A stretch of 48,252 bases of DNA from Macromonas bipunctata (lineage in GTDB: Bacteria; Pseudomonadota; Gammaproteobacteria; Burkholderiales; Burkholderiaceae_C): the NCBI RefSeq assembly GCF_002837135.1, contig NZ_NWBQ01000038.1, forward strand, positions 1-48,252, written 5' to 3'. Position numbers and translations under genes: made by a program. The notes beneath the pieces were generated by a model. That model was not told where the DNA came from. It made no database searches and was given only the letters and a program-made list of their open reading frames with translations. Within the stretch, counting starts at the first letter, position 1; each line of letters opens with the position of its first letter. Below are positions 14,052-22,757 of this stretch, piece by piece.

Positions 14052-16043
14052 TCAGAGCACGTCGCTGGCGTAGTCGGCCAACCGTGAGCGTTCACCGCGA
14101 GCCAAGGTGATGTGGCCGCCATGCGGCCAGCCCTTGAAGCGATCCACGGCATAGGTCAGGCCCGAGGAGCCTTCCGTTAGGTAGGGCGTGTCAATCTGTG
14201 CCAGGTTGCCCATACAGACGATCTTGGTGCCCGGCCCGGCGCGGGTGATGAGGGTTTTCATCTGCTTGGGCGTCAGGTTCTGTGCTTCGTCGATGATGAC
14301 GTACTTGTTCATGAAGGTGCGCCCGCGCATGAAATTCATGCTCTTGACCTTGATGCGGCTGCGGATGAGCTCATTGGTAGCGGCGCGGCCCCATTCACCG
14401 GCGTTGCCGCCGTCGCCCTTGGCCAGGAATTCCAGGTTGTCGTCCAGCGCGCCCATCCAGGGGCCCATCTTTTCTTCCTCGGTACCTGGCAGGAAGCCAA
14501 TGTCCTCGCCCACATTGACGGTGGCGCGGGTCATGATGATCTCGGTGTAGCGGCGTTCGTCAAGCACCTGGGTCAGGCCAGCGGCCAGCGCCATCAGTGT
14601 CTTGCCGGTACCGGCGGTGCCGGCCAGCGTGACGAAATCGATCTCGGGATCCAGCAGCAGGTTAAGCGCGAAGTTCTGTTCGCGGTTGCGGCTGCTCACG
14701 CCCCAGACGGCGTTCTTGAGGTGGGTGTAGTCCTTGAGGGTCTTGAGCACCGCCTGCTTGCCCCGGATTTCTGTCACGCGGGCGTACAGCGCGGGCTCGC
14801 CGGGGGCCTCGAAGTACACGAACTGGTTGATGGTGAACTGGTCCACTACCGGGCCGCTGACGCGGTAGTAGGTCTGACCTTGCTGTTGCCAGCTTTCGAG
14901 GTTCTTGCTCTGGCGGCTCCAGAAGTCGGTGGGCAGCGCCAGCGCGCCGGAGTACAGCAGCTCGTCGTCGCCCAGCACCTTGTCGTTCTGGTAGTCCTCG
15001 GCGGCCAGACCCAGCGCACGCGCCTTGACGCGCATGTTGATGTCCTTAGACACCAGCACCACTTCGCGGCTGGGGTAACGCTGGCACAGGGCATGCACCA
15101 CGCCCAGGATCTGGTTGTCGGCCTTGCCCTGCGGCAGGCTGTTGGGCAGATCGTAATGCAGCGGCTCGGTCTGGAAGAACAGCAGGCCAGTGGCCTCGCG
15201 GTTGCCCAGCGCGGCCAATGGCAGGCCGTGGGCCATGTCGGCGCCGGACTGGCTGGCCAGGGTATCGAGCGAGCGGCTGGCCTGGCGCGCGTTGCGGGCG
15301 ACTTCGCTCATGCCCTTCTTGTTGCTGTCAAGCTCCTCGAGCACGATCATCGGCAGGTAGATGTCGTGTTCCTCAAAACGGAACAGGCTCATCGGGTCGT
15401 GCATCAGCACGTTGGTGTCCAGCACAAACAGACGCTTGCTGTCGTTGGTGGCGGGCGATACGACATTGGAAACGGCGGCAGCCAGGCTGGAGGGCGCCGT
15501 TGCAGCTTTGGTCTGGGTCTGGCGGGATGCCGCTGCACCGGTCTTGCGGCGGCGTGTGGACGAGGAAGTGGCAGCGGGTGCTGGCGCGGCAGCAACCACG
15601 GGGGGCGGTGCTACGGGCTCCGGCGCCGGTGCTGGAACACGATTGGCTTGCTGGGTAGCGAGCCCGGTGGCAGCAGAGGCTGCCAGTGCCGCAGCAGCGA
15701 CCTGGCGCGTACGGCGCGAGGCCCGCTTTGAAACGGGCGCAGGTGGCGCGGCCTCCGCAGTAACCGACATAGGCGAGACGACCTCCTCGGACATTGCAGG
15801 CGCGGCAGCTTCCTGCAGCGCAGCCACGGCGCTGACGGACAGGTTGTCGGCAGAGGCGGCAACGCGTCGGGCACGGCGGGTGCTGCTGCCCGCACGACCA
15901 GGGGGGGGCGTGGCAACGGTATCGGGTGCTGGCACTGCCACAGCGTCCATTTGTTCAACCGGAGCGGCGGTGGTGGCAGCGGCTTCAAACACATGCGACG
16001 CCAGGCGAGCGGCTTTCTTGGTGGGGGCAGGAGGCAGTGGCAT
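14052..16043 (-). CDS. PhoH family ATPase with PIN domain and long disordered N-terminus
   Basis: The 663-residue protein combines a PIN nuclease domain (from about residue 203, LFVLDTNVLMHDP, with later acidic residues) and a PhoH-type P-loop ATPase (Walker A GTAGTGKT near residue 475, Walker B YVIIDEAQNLTPKQMKTL). PIN-PhoH proteins are thought to act as RNA helicase-nucleases. Unusually about 200 residues of Ala/Pro-rich sequence with repeated basic patches (SSTRRARRVAA, KRASRRTRQVAA, SSSTRRRKTGAA) precede the PIN domain. GGAAC lies about 10 nt upstream of the ATG. A perfect terminator follows the gene. Confidence 0.93.
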   Translation of the reverse strand: MPLPPAPTKKAARLASHVFEAAATTAAPVEQMDAVAVPAPDTVATPPPGRAGSSTRRARRVAASADNLSVSAVAALQEAAAPAMSEEVVSPMSVTAEAAPPAPVSKRASRRTRQVAAAALAASAATGLATQQANRVPAPAPEPVAPPPVVAAAPAPAATSSSTRRRKTGAAASRQTQTKAATAPSSLAAAVSNVVSPATNDSKRLFVLDTNVLMHDPMSLFRFEEHDIYLPMIVLEELDSNKKGMSEVARNARQASRSLDTLASQSGADMAHGLPLAALGNREATGLLFFQTEPLHYDLPNSLPQGKADNQILGVVHALCQRYPSREVVLVSKDINMRVKARALGLAAEDYQNDKVLGDDELLYSGALALPTDFWSRQSKNLESWQQQGQTYYRVSGPVVDQFTINQFVYFEAPGEPALYARVTEIRGKQAVLKTLKDYTHLKNAVWGVSSRNREQNFALNLLLDPEIDFVTLAGTAGTGKTLMALAAGLTQVLDERRYTEIIMTRATVNVGEDIGFLPGTEEEKMGPWMGALDDNLEFLAKGDGGNAGEWGRAATNELIRSRIKVKSMNFMRGRTFMNKYVIIDEAQNLTPKQMKTLITRAGPGTKIVCMGNLAQIDTPYLTEGSSGLTYAVDRFKGWPHGGHITLARGERSRLADYASDVL

Positions 16044-16072
16044 GGTGGATTGTTCCGTTCAAAACCGGGAAA

Positions 16073-16109
16073 AACAAAAGCCGTCCGGCACTGCTGTGCC
16101 AAACGGCTT
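16073..16109 (-). terminator. Intrinsic terminator after bcp
   Basis: On the minus strand AAGCCGT and ACGGCTT form the outer stem and GGCAC/GTGCC the inner stem, with a two-base bulge each side, followed by TTTTGTTTTT. It lies between bcp and phoH. Confidence 0.8.
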
Positions 16110-16211
16110 GATCAAAACATGAAAACCAGGGTCACCGGTGTGGCTTGCATGCAAACATTATGCACCAGCAGTGACCAGCCCCTGCAGCAGGGGAAACAAG
16201 GCTGAAAAGGC

Positions 16212-16688
16212 TCAGGCGGTGGCGTTGAGAGCCTGTACGGCCTGCAGCACTTCCTCCACGTGGCCGGGCACCTTGAGGCCACGCCATTCCTGCTTGAGGA
16301 CGCCATCGGCGCCGATGAGAAAGGTGCTGCGCTCGATACCCTTGACCTTCTTGCCGTACATGATCTTGTTCTTGACCACGCCAAACATGTGGCACATCTT
16401 CTCTTCGGTGTCGGCGATGAGTTCGAACGGCAGCCCCAGATTGGCCTTGAACTCGTCGTGGGATTTCATGTTGTCGCGCGAAACGCCAAACACCAGCGCG
16501 CCGGCCTGGACAAAATCTTCGTACTTGTCGCGGAACTGCATGGCCTCGGTGGTGCAACCGGGGGTGTTGTCCTTGGGGTAGAAATACAGCACCACCGTCT
16601 GGCCCACGTGCGACTGGTGGGTCACCTTGACACCGTTGGTCGCGTTGGCTTCAAATTCGGGAATGTGTTTGTTGACGACGACTGCCAT
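16212..16688 (-). CDS. bcp: Bcp/PrxQ peroxiredoxin
   Basis: The 158-residue thioredoxin-fold peroxidase reduces hydroperoxides with electrons from thioredoxin. The peroxidatic cysteine is Cys45 in YPKDNTPGCTTEA. In most PrxQ enzymes a resolving cysteine follows five residues later; here that position is Met50 (TEAMQFRD), so this protein either works as a 1-Cys enzyme or uses Cys99 in EEKMCHMFG. Length and the C-terminal WRGLKVPGHVEEVL region are normal. It lies upstream of phoH on the same strand, separated by a terminator. Confidence 0.95.
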   Translation of the reverse strand: MAVVVNKHIPEFEANATNGVKVTHQSHVGQTVVLYFYPKDNTPGCTTEAMQFRDKYEDFVQAGALVFGVSRDNMKSHDEFKANLGLPFELIADTEEKMCHMFGVVKNKIMYGKKVKGIERSTFLIGADGVLKQEWRGLKVPGHVEEVLQAVQALNATA

Positions 16689-16800
16689 AGATGCGGGTAC
16701 CCTGGAGAGATGGTGGTTGTTGCTTGTTCTGAGCCGGCACGCGCGCTTCGCTTGAAATGAAAGTGAGGCGTCCGGTGGGTTAGCCCTCTATTTTACCGTG

Positions 16801-16835
16801 AAGCACCAGTAGCATAGGGGTGTGGGTGCTTTTTT
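16801..16835. terminator. Hairpin between the Mth938-like gene and bcp
   Basis: AAGCACC (16801-16807) pairs with GGTGCTT (16825-16831), followed by a T run on the plus strand. No plus-strand gene precedes it; on the minus strand it lies just after the Mth938-like gene but lacks a T run there. Confidence 0.35.
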
Positions 16836-16840
16836 GCCCG

Positions 16841-17215
16841 TCAGGCGTTTTCCAGCAGCAATGCCAATGCCACCTTGCGCCCTTCGGCGGCCAGGATGTT
16901 GTAGGTGCGGCAGGCGGCCAGGCTGTCCATGGTCTCGACGCCGATGCGGCGCCCGATCAGGCCTTGCAGCAGGCTGGGATGCGGAAAGCGCAGCCGCTGG
17001 CCGCTGCCAAACAGCACCAGCTCGGGCTGGCTCTCGCCCAGCTGGTCGAAGTGGCGCGCCTCGATGGCCTCGAAGCGGTGGCAGTCCCACAGCACGAGCT
17101 CGGCCTGGGCGCTGATGAGCACGCTCTGGTGGTACTTCTGACCGTTGACGGCGATCCAGCCCGGGCCGTGGGCGTTGATGGTGAGGCTGTCGGAGCGGTC
17201 GGGTTGCAGTTTCAT
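16841..17215 (-). CDS. Mth938-like domain protein
   Basis: The 124-residue protein begins MKLQPDRSDSLTINAHG and contains the Mth938-like fold features SVLISAQAELVLWD, PELVLFGSGQRLRFP and GVETMDSLAACRTYNILAAEGRKV. Bacterial members have no established biochemical role; the mammalian relative is the respiratory complex I assembly factor NDUFAF3. ATG at 17215 is preferred to a start nine codons upstream because that extension overlaps the divergent promoter region of the aminotransferase gene. Confidence 0.85.
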   Translation of the reverse strand: MKLQPDRSDSLTINAHGPGWIAVNGQKYHQSVLISAQAELVLWDCHRFEAIEARHFDQLGESQPELVLFGSGQRLRFPHPSLLQGLIGRRIGVETMDSLAACRTYNILAAEGRKVALALLLENA

Positions 17216-17283
17216 GCTGGCAAGTCTGGGGTTGGGGGCCAAAGTGTGGTGAAATTATAGGTTTCACCCATTCCCTGCCGTCT

Positions 17284-18516
17284 ATGCCTGTGAACACGAT
17301 TCCGAAATCCGCCAAACTGGCCAATGTCTGCTACGACATCCGCGGGCCCGTGCTGGACAAAGCGCGCCAGATGGAAGAGGATGGCCACAAGATCATCAAG
17401 CTCAACATTGGCAATCTCGCGGTGTTCGGTCTGGAGCCGCCCGAAGAAATCGTGCAGGACATGATCCGCAACCTGCCGCAGGCGGCGGGCTACACCGACA
17501 GCAAGGGCCTGTTTGCACCGCGCAAGTCCATCGTGCACTACATGCAGCAAAAGCGGGTGGCGGGCGTGACGGTGGATGATGTGTACCTGGGCAACGGCGC
17601 CAGCGAACTGATTGCGATGTCGATGAACGCGCTGCTCAACCCGGGCGACGAGATTTTGGTGCCCGCGCCGGACTACCCGCTGTGGACGGCGTCGGTGTCG
17701 CTCTCGGGTGGCACCCCGGTGCATTACATGTGCGACGAGCAGGCGGACTGGAACCCGGATCTGGCCGACATCGAGCGCAAGATCACGCCCCGCACCAAGG
17801 GCATCGTGATCATCAACCCCAACAACCCCACCGGCGCGCTGTACCCCGACGCGGTGCTGCTGGCGATTGTGGAGCTGGCGCGCAAGCACGGCCTGATTGT
17901 GTTTGCCGACGAGATCTACGACAAGGTGCTGTACGACGGCAATGTTCATACCTCGATTGCGTCGCTGGCAGACGATGTGCCGTTCATCACCTTCAACGGC
18001 CTGAGCAAGAACTACCGCAGCTGCGGCTACCGCGCGGGCTGGATGGTGGTGTCGGGCGACAAGCGCCGCATTGGCGACTACATCGAGGGCCTGAACATGC
18101 TGGCTTCGATGCGGCTGTGCGCCAACACGCCGGGCCAGTTGGCGATCCAGACCGCGCTGGGTGGCTACCAGAGCATCAACGATCTGGTGGCGCCCAGCGG
18201 CCGCCTGTGCCGCCAGCGCGATCTGGCACACAAGCTGCTGACCGCGATTCCAGGGGTGACGTGCGTCAAGCCCAAGGCGGCGCTGTACATGTTTCCGCGC
18301 CTGGATCCCGAGGTCTACCCGATTGCGGACGACCAGCAGTTTGCCTACGAGCTGCTGGCCGAGGAAAAAGTGCTGATCGTGCAGGGCACGGGCTTCAACT
18401 TCCCGACGCCGGACCATTTCCGGCTGGTGTTCCTGCCGCACGAGGACGATCTGGGCGAGGCCGTGGGCCGCATTGCGCGCTTTCTGGCCGGTTACCGCAA
18501 GCGCCACGGCACTTGA
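17284..18516 (+). CDS. alaA: Pyridoxal-phosphate aminotransferase, AlaA type
   Basis: The 410-residue class I/II aminotransferase matches glutamate-pyruvate transaminases of the AlaA group. The cofactor lysine is Lys242 in FNGLSKNYRSCGYRAGW, and IINPNNPTGALY with VFADEIYDKVLYD supplies the usual Asn and Asp/Tyr contacts. Start MPVNTIPKSAKLANV fits the family. It lies 47 bp before hom and 1.4 kb before thrC on the same strand, an arrangement common in betaproteobacteria, so the three genes probably form one amino-acid biosynthesis operon. Confidence 0.92.
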   Translation: MPVNTIPKSAKLANVCYDIRGPVLDKARQMEEDGHKIIKLNIGNLAVFGLEPPEEIVQDMIRNLPQAAGYTDSKGLFAPRKSIVHYMQQKRVAGVTVDDVYLGNGASELIAMSMNALLNPGDEILVPAPDYPLWTASVSLSGGTPVHYMCDEQADWNPDLADIERKITPRTKGIVIINPNNPTGALYPDAVLLAIVELARKHGLIVFADEIYDKVLYDGNVHTSIASLADDVPFITFNGLSKNYRSCGYRAGWMVVSGDKRRIGDYIEGLNMLASMRLCANTPGQLAIQTALGGYQSINDLVAPSGRLCRQRDLAHKLLTAIPGVTCVKPKAALYMFPRLDPEVYPIADDQQFAYELLAEEKVLIVQGTGFNFPTPDHFRLVFLPHEDDLGEAVGRIARFLAGYRKRHGT

Positions 18517-18563
18517 TTGAGTCCCCCGATTTTTATTTTTGATTTGAACTGGAACCCAAAACG

Positions 18564-19892
18564 ATGAAACCGATTCAAGTAGGCCTGCTGGGCATTGGCA
18601 CCGTGGGCAGCGGCACGTTCAACGTGCTCAAGCGCAACCAGGAAGAGATCAAGCGCCGCGCCGGGCGTGGCATCGAGATCACGATGGTGGCCGACCTCGA
18701 CGTCGAGCGCGCCCGTGCGGTGGTGGGTGAGGGCGTGCAGGTGGTCAACGACGCGCGCGCCGTGATTGCGAACCCAGAGATCGACATTGTGGTGGAGCTG
18801 ATTGGTGGCTACGGCATTGCCAAGGCGCTGGTGCTGGAAGCCATTGCGGCAGGCAAGCATGTGGTGACGGCCAACAAGGCGCTGCTGGCGGTACATGGCA
18901 CCGAGATCTTTGCCGCTGCGCAGGCCCAGGGCGTGATGGTGGCGTTCGAGGCGGCGGTGGCCGGGGGTATCCCGATCATCAAGGCGCTGCGCGAGGGCCT
19001 GACGGCCAACAGCATCGAGTGGGTGGCGGGCATCATCAATGGCACCACCAACTTCATCCTGTCCGAAATGCGCGACAAGGGGTTGGACTTTGACGTGGTG
19101 CTCAAGGAAGCGCAGCGTCTGGGTTATGCCGAGGCCGACCCAACCTTTGACATTGAAGGCGTGGACGCGGCACACAAGGCCACGATCATGAGCGCGATTG
19201 CCTACGGCATTCCGGTGCAGTTTGACAAGGCGTATGTCGAAGGCATCACCAAGCTGGGCGCGGCCGACATCAAGTACGCCGAGCAACTGGGCTACCGCAT
19301 CAAGCTGCTGGGCATTGCCAAGCGTGCGGCGCAGGGTATCGAATTGCGCGTCCACCCCTGCCTGGTGCCCGCCAAGCGCCTGATTGCCAATGTGGAAGGT
19401 GCGATGAACGCCGTGATGGTGCAGGGCGATGCCGTGGGCACCACGCTGTACTACGGCAAGGGTGCGGGCTCCGAGCCCACCGCCAGCGCGGTGATTGCCG
19501 ATCTGGTGGACATTGCGCGGCTGCACACCGCCGACCCGCAGAACCGCGTGCCGCATTTGGCGTTCCAGCCCAGCGCGCTCAGCGACCTGCCGGTGCTGCC
19601 GATGAGCGAGGTGGTGACGAGCTACTACCTGCGCCTGCGTGTGGCCGACCAGGCGGGCGTGCTGGCGCAAGTGACCGGGATTCTGGCCGGGGCGGGCATC
19701 AGCATTGACGCGATGTTGCAGCGCGAAGCCGATGAGGTGGGCGGCGAGGGTTCGACCCAGACCGACCTGATCATCCTGACGCACGACACCCGCGAAGGCA
19801 CGATGGACGCGGCGCTGGCGCAGATGCAGATGCAGGGTCTGCCGACCGTGCTGGGTGCCATCACCCGCATCCGCAAAGAGGAGTTGGCCTGA
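18564..19892 (+). CDS. hom: Homoserine dehydrogenase
   Basis: The 442-residue enzyme reduces aspartate semialdehyde to homoserine, the branch to threonine and methionine. The Rossmann motif GLLGIGTVGSGTFNVL is at the N-terminus, the catalytic region includes AGIINGTTNFILSEM and EADPTFDIEGVDAAHK with the active-site Asp/Lys, and a C-terminal ACT domain (about residues 355-430, YYLRLRVADQAGVLAQVTGIL) suggests feedback inhibition by threonine. The stop is 1 bp before the thrC start. Confidence 0.97.
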   Translation: MKPIQVGLLGIGTVGSGTFNVLKRNQEEIKRRAGRGIEITMVADLDVERARAVVGEGVQVVNDARAVIANPEIDIVVELIGGYGIAKALVLEAIAAGKHVVTANKALLAVHGTEIFAAAQAQGVMVAFEAAVAGGIPIIKALREGLTANSIEWVAGIINGTTNFILSEMRDKGLDFDVVLKEAQRLGYAEADPTFDIEGVDAAHKATIMSAIAYGIPVQFDKAYVEGITKLGAADIKYAEQLGYRIKLLGIAKRAAQGIELRVHPCLVPAKRLIANVEGAMNAVMVQGDAVGTTLYYGKGAGSEPTASAVIADLVDIARLHTADPQNRVPHLAFQPSALSDLPVLPMSEVVTSYYLRLRVADQAGVLAQVTGILAGAGISIDAMLQREADEVGGEGSTQTDLIILTHDTREGTMDAALAQMQMQGLPTVLGAITRIRKEELA

Positions 19893-19893
19893 G

Positions 19894-21324
19894 ATGTTGT
19901 ACCTGTCCACACGCGGCCACCCCGACCGCAAGCATTTCTGTGAAATCCTGCTGGAGGGCCTGGCGCCCGATGGCGGGCTGTACCTGCCCGAGTCGTACCC
20001 GCAAGTTTCGGGCGCCACGCTGACCGAATGGCGTGAGGTCTACCACAAGCAGGGTTACGCCGAGCTGGCGTTCCGCATCCTGTCGCTGTACATCGACGAC
20101 ATTCCCGCCGCCGACTTGCGCGCCCTGTGCGCCAAGACCTACACCGCCGAGGTGTTTGGCACCGGCGAGATTGTGCCGCTGCGCCACCTGGAAAATGGCC
20201 TGTGGATCGAGGCCCTGTCGAACGGCCCCACGCTGGCGTTCAAGGACATGGCCATGCAGTTGCTGGGCAACTTGTTTGAGTACGAACTGGCGCGCCGGGG
20301 CGAGGAGCTCAACATCTTTGGCGCCACCAGCGGCGACACCGGCAGCGCAGCGGAATACGCCATGCGCGGCAAGCGGGGCGTGCGCGTGTTCATGACCAGC
20401 CCGAACGGGCGCATGAGCCCGTTCCAGCAGGCGCAGATGTTCAGCCTGCTCGACGAGAACATCCACAACATCGCCATTGACGGTGTGTTTGACGACTGCC
20501 AGGACATCGTGAAGGCGGTGTCGAACGATCTGGAATTCAAGCGCCGCTACAAGATCGGCACGGTGAATTCGATCAACTGGGCGCGGCTGCTGGCGCAGGT
20601 GGTGTACTACTTTGCAGGTTACATCCAGGCCACCGAGTCGAACGAGCAGGTGGTGGACTTCACGGTGCCCAGCGGCAACTTTGGCAATGTGTGCGCCGGG
20701 CACGTGGCGCGCATGATGGGCCTGCCGATCCGCCAGCTGGTGGTGGCCACGAACGAGAACGATGTGCTCGACGAATTCTTCCGCACCGGCGTGTACCGCG
20801 TGCGCGGCAGCGCCGACACGTTCGAGACCTCCAGCCCGTCGATGGACATTTCCAAGGCCAGCAACTTCGAGCGCTTCGTGTTCGACCTGCTGGGCCGCGA
20901 CGCAGCGCGCACGCAGGTGCTGTTTGGCCAGGCGCTGGCCCGCGACGGCCAGTTCGACCTGAGTGCGGATCCGCTGTTTGCGCAGGCGGCCAGCCGCTAC
21001 GGTTTTGTCAGCGGCAAGAGCACGCACGCCAACCGCTTGGACACCATCCGCGACACGTGGGAGCGTTTTGGCCAGATGATCGACACCCACACCGCCGACG
21101 GCGTGAAGGTGGCGCGCGAATACATCCGCGACAACGTGCCGATGGTGGTGCTGGAAACGGCGTTGCCGATCAAGTTTGCCGCCACGCTGGTGGAGGCGCT
21201 GGGTCGCGAGCCGGAGCGTCCGGCCAAGTTCGAGGGCATTGAAGCCTTGCCCAAGCGCGTGCAGGTGATGCCCGCCGATGTGGCGCAGGTCAAGGCCTAC
21301 ATCGCGGCGCATTGCCCGGCCTGA
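19894..21324 (+). CDS. thrC: Threonine synthase
   Basis: The 476-residue PLP enzyme converts O-phosphohomoserine to threonine. The N-terminus MLYLSTRGHPDRKHFCEILL and the cofactor lysine in GPTLAFKDMAMQLLG mark the long class found in proteobacteria and yeast; GATSGDTGSAAEYA and FTVPSGNFGNVCAGH bind the phosphate. ATG at 19894 follows the hom stop by one base. A hairpin with a T run follows about 40 bp past the stop. Confidence 0.97.
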   Translation: MLYLSTRGHPDRKHFCEILLEGLAPDGGLYLPESYPQVSGATLTEWREVYHKQGYAELAFRILSLYIDDIPAADLRALCAKTYTAEVFGTGEIVPLRHLENGLWIEALSNGPTLAFKDMAMQLLGNLFEYELARRGEELNIFGATSGDTGSAAEYAMRGKRGVRVFMTSPNGRMSPFQQAQMFSLLDENIHNIAIDGVFDDCQDIVKAVSNDLEFKRRYKIGTVNSINWARLLAQVVYYFAGYIQATESNEQVVDFTVPSGNFGNVCAGHVARMMGLPIRQLVVATNENDVLDEFFRTGVYRVRGSADTFETSSPSMDISKASNFERFVFDLLGRDAARTQVLFGQALARDGQFDLSADPLFAQAASRYGFVSGKSTHANRLDTIRDTWERFGQMIDTHTADGVKVAREYIRDNVPMVVLETALPIKFAATLVEALGREPERPAKFEGIEALPKRVQVMPADVAQVKAYIAAHCPA

Positions 21325-21366
21325 CGGCCGGAACAACCACGGCCCAGCGTTTGATCCTGGGCCACG

Positions 21367-21408
21367 GCGGGGCGGTATCTGGCAGCAGGTAGCGCCCCGC
21401 GGGTTTTT
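21367..21408 (+). terminator. Intrinsic terminator after thrC
   Basis: GCGGGGCG (21367-21374) pairs with CGCCCCGC (21393-21400), followed by GGG and five T. It ends the alaA-hom-thrC unit before the convergent cysB-type gene. Confidence 0.75.
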
Positions 21409-21423
21409 GCGCCCCCACCGGGC

Positions 21424-22368
21424 TTACATGGTGTAGTCGGGGCCGTGGCCTTGCATGGCCTTGGTGATGAGGTCGCGCGAGAGGCGGTCGCTGAGGAATT
21501 CGGCAAAGCGCAGCACGAACTGGCGCAGGTAGGCCCCGCGCTTGAAGGCCACGCGCGCCACGTTCTGGCCAAACAGGTAGCCTGCCGGGCGTGACTGCAG
21601 TTCGGGGTTGCGCTCTTCGCCCTGCATCGCCATTTCGGCGACGATGCCCACCCCCAGCCCGAGTTGCACGTAGGTCTTGATGACGTCGGAGTCGATGGCT
21701 TCGAGCACCACGTTGGGCTTGAGCTGGCGCTGGGCAAAGGCCAGGTCGATGCGGGTACGCCCGGTGAACGACGGGTGGTAGGTGATGAGCGGGTACTGCA
21801 CCAGGTCTTCGAGGCTGATGCGCTCCTTGTCCAGCAGCGGGTGCGCAAAGGGCAGCACCAGCACGTGCTGCCAGTCGTAGCACGGCAGGGTGATGAGTTC
21901 CTCGTACTGGCTCAGGGATTCGGTGGCCATGCCGATGTCGGCCACGTCGTCGAGCAGCATCTTGGCCACTTCGTCGGGTGTGCCCTGGTGCAGGCTGATG
22001 GCGACCTTGGGGTAGGCGTGGCGCAGCTTGGCCACCGGGCCGGGCAGCACGTAGCGCGCCTGGGTGTGGGTGGTGGCGATGCTGAGGGTGCCGCTGTCCT
22101 GCGCCGAGAACTGCTCGCCGATGCGCTTGAGGTTGCTGACCTCGCGCAGGATGATGTCGATGCTGCGCAGCACGTGCTGGCCGGGTTCGGTCACGCGCTT
22201 GATACGCTTGCCGTGGCGGGCAAAGATGTCCACGCCCAGCTCGTCCTCGAGCTCGATGATGGCCTTGGACACGCCGGGCTGCGAGGTGTGCAGCGCCTTG
22301 GCGGCTTCGGTCAGGTTGAGGTTGCGGCGCACCGCCTCCTGCACAAAGCGGAACTGGTGCAGGTTCAT
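21424..22368 (-). CDS. cysB: CysB-family LysR regulator
   Basis: The 314-residue protein is a CysB/Cbl-type LysR regulator of sulfate assimilation. The helix-turn-helix reads MNLHQFRFVQEAVRRNLNLT then EAAKALHTSQPGVSKAI, and the effector domain holds TTHTQARYVLPGPV, the CysB-type binding segment with Thr residues for O/N-acetylserine or sulfate. Its start overlaps the stop of the CbiX-type chelatase (ATGA), so both are translated from one message. I cannot separate CysB from its paralogue Cbl by eye. Confidence 0.9.
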   Translation of the reverse strand: MNLHQFRFVQEAVRRNLNLTEAAKALHTSQPGVSKAIIELEDELGVDIFARHGKRIKRVTEPGQHVLRSIDIILREVSNLKRIGEQFSAQDSGTLSIATTHTQARYVLPGPVAKLRHAYPKVAISLHQGTPDEVAKMLLDDVADIGMATESLSQYEELITLPCYDWQHVLVLPFAHPLLDKERISLEDLVQYPLITYHPSFTGRTRIDLAFAQRQLKPNVVLEAIDSDVIKTYVQLGLGVGIVAEMAMQGEERNPELQSRPAGYLFGQNVARVAFKRGAYLRQFVLRFAEFLSDRLSRDLITKAMQGHGPDYTM

Positions 22369-22730
22369 GCGCTGGTGCCCAGGGCGATGTGGGCCAGCAG
22401 CGCGGTCAGGCGCGGGTCTTCACCGGCGGCGGGCAGGCGCTCGAAGCGCACGCCAGGGTGGGCGTGCTGCAGGTCTTGCATCAGCTGGGGCAGGTCTTCG
22501 CGGGCGTGCTTGCCCATGCCAAAGAACAGCGGCAGCACGCGCACGTGGCTGCAGCCCTGGGCCACCAGCTGTGCCGCCGCCGTGGGCAGGTCGGGCGTGG
22601 ACAGTTCAAGGTAGGCGCACGCCACGGGCACGCCTGCGTCGCGCTGGCGCACGGCGTTGGCCACCGCTTCCACCGGCAGGTGCCACAGCGGGTCGCGCGA
22701 ACCGTGGGCAAACACAATCACACCAAGCAT
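22365..22730 (-). CDS. cbiX: CbiX/SirB-type sirohydrochlorin chelatase
   Basis: The 121-residue protein is a single-domain class II chelatase that inserts a metal into sirohydrochlorin. GVIVFAHGSRDPLW carries the metal-binding His near residue 9, and VRVLPLFFGMGKHAREDLP has the second conserved His. Coupling to a CysB-type regulator by a 4-bp overlap suggests iron insertion for sirohaem of sulfite reductase rather than cobalt for vitamin B12. No strong ribosome binding site is visible. Confidence 0.88.
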   Translation of the reverse strand: MLGVIVFAHGSRDPLWHLPVEAVANAVRQRDAGVPVACAYLELSTPDLPTAAAQLVAQGCSHVRVLPLFFGMGKHAREDLPQLMQDLQHAHPGVRFERLPAAGEDPRLTALLAHIALGTSA

Positions 22731-22757
22731 GGGGGTTTTCTTTCGTAAAAGGGGTTG

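Noticed and set aside
18492-20018. Long minus-strand open frame opposite hom
   Set aside because: Antisense shadow of a clearly identified homoserine dehydrogenase; composition is His/Arg-rich.
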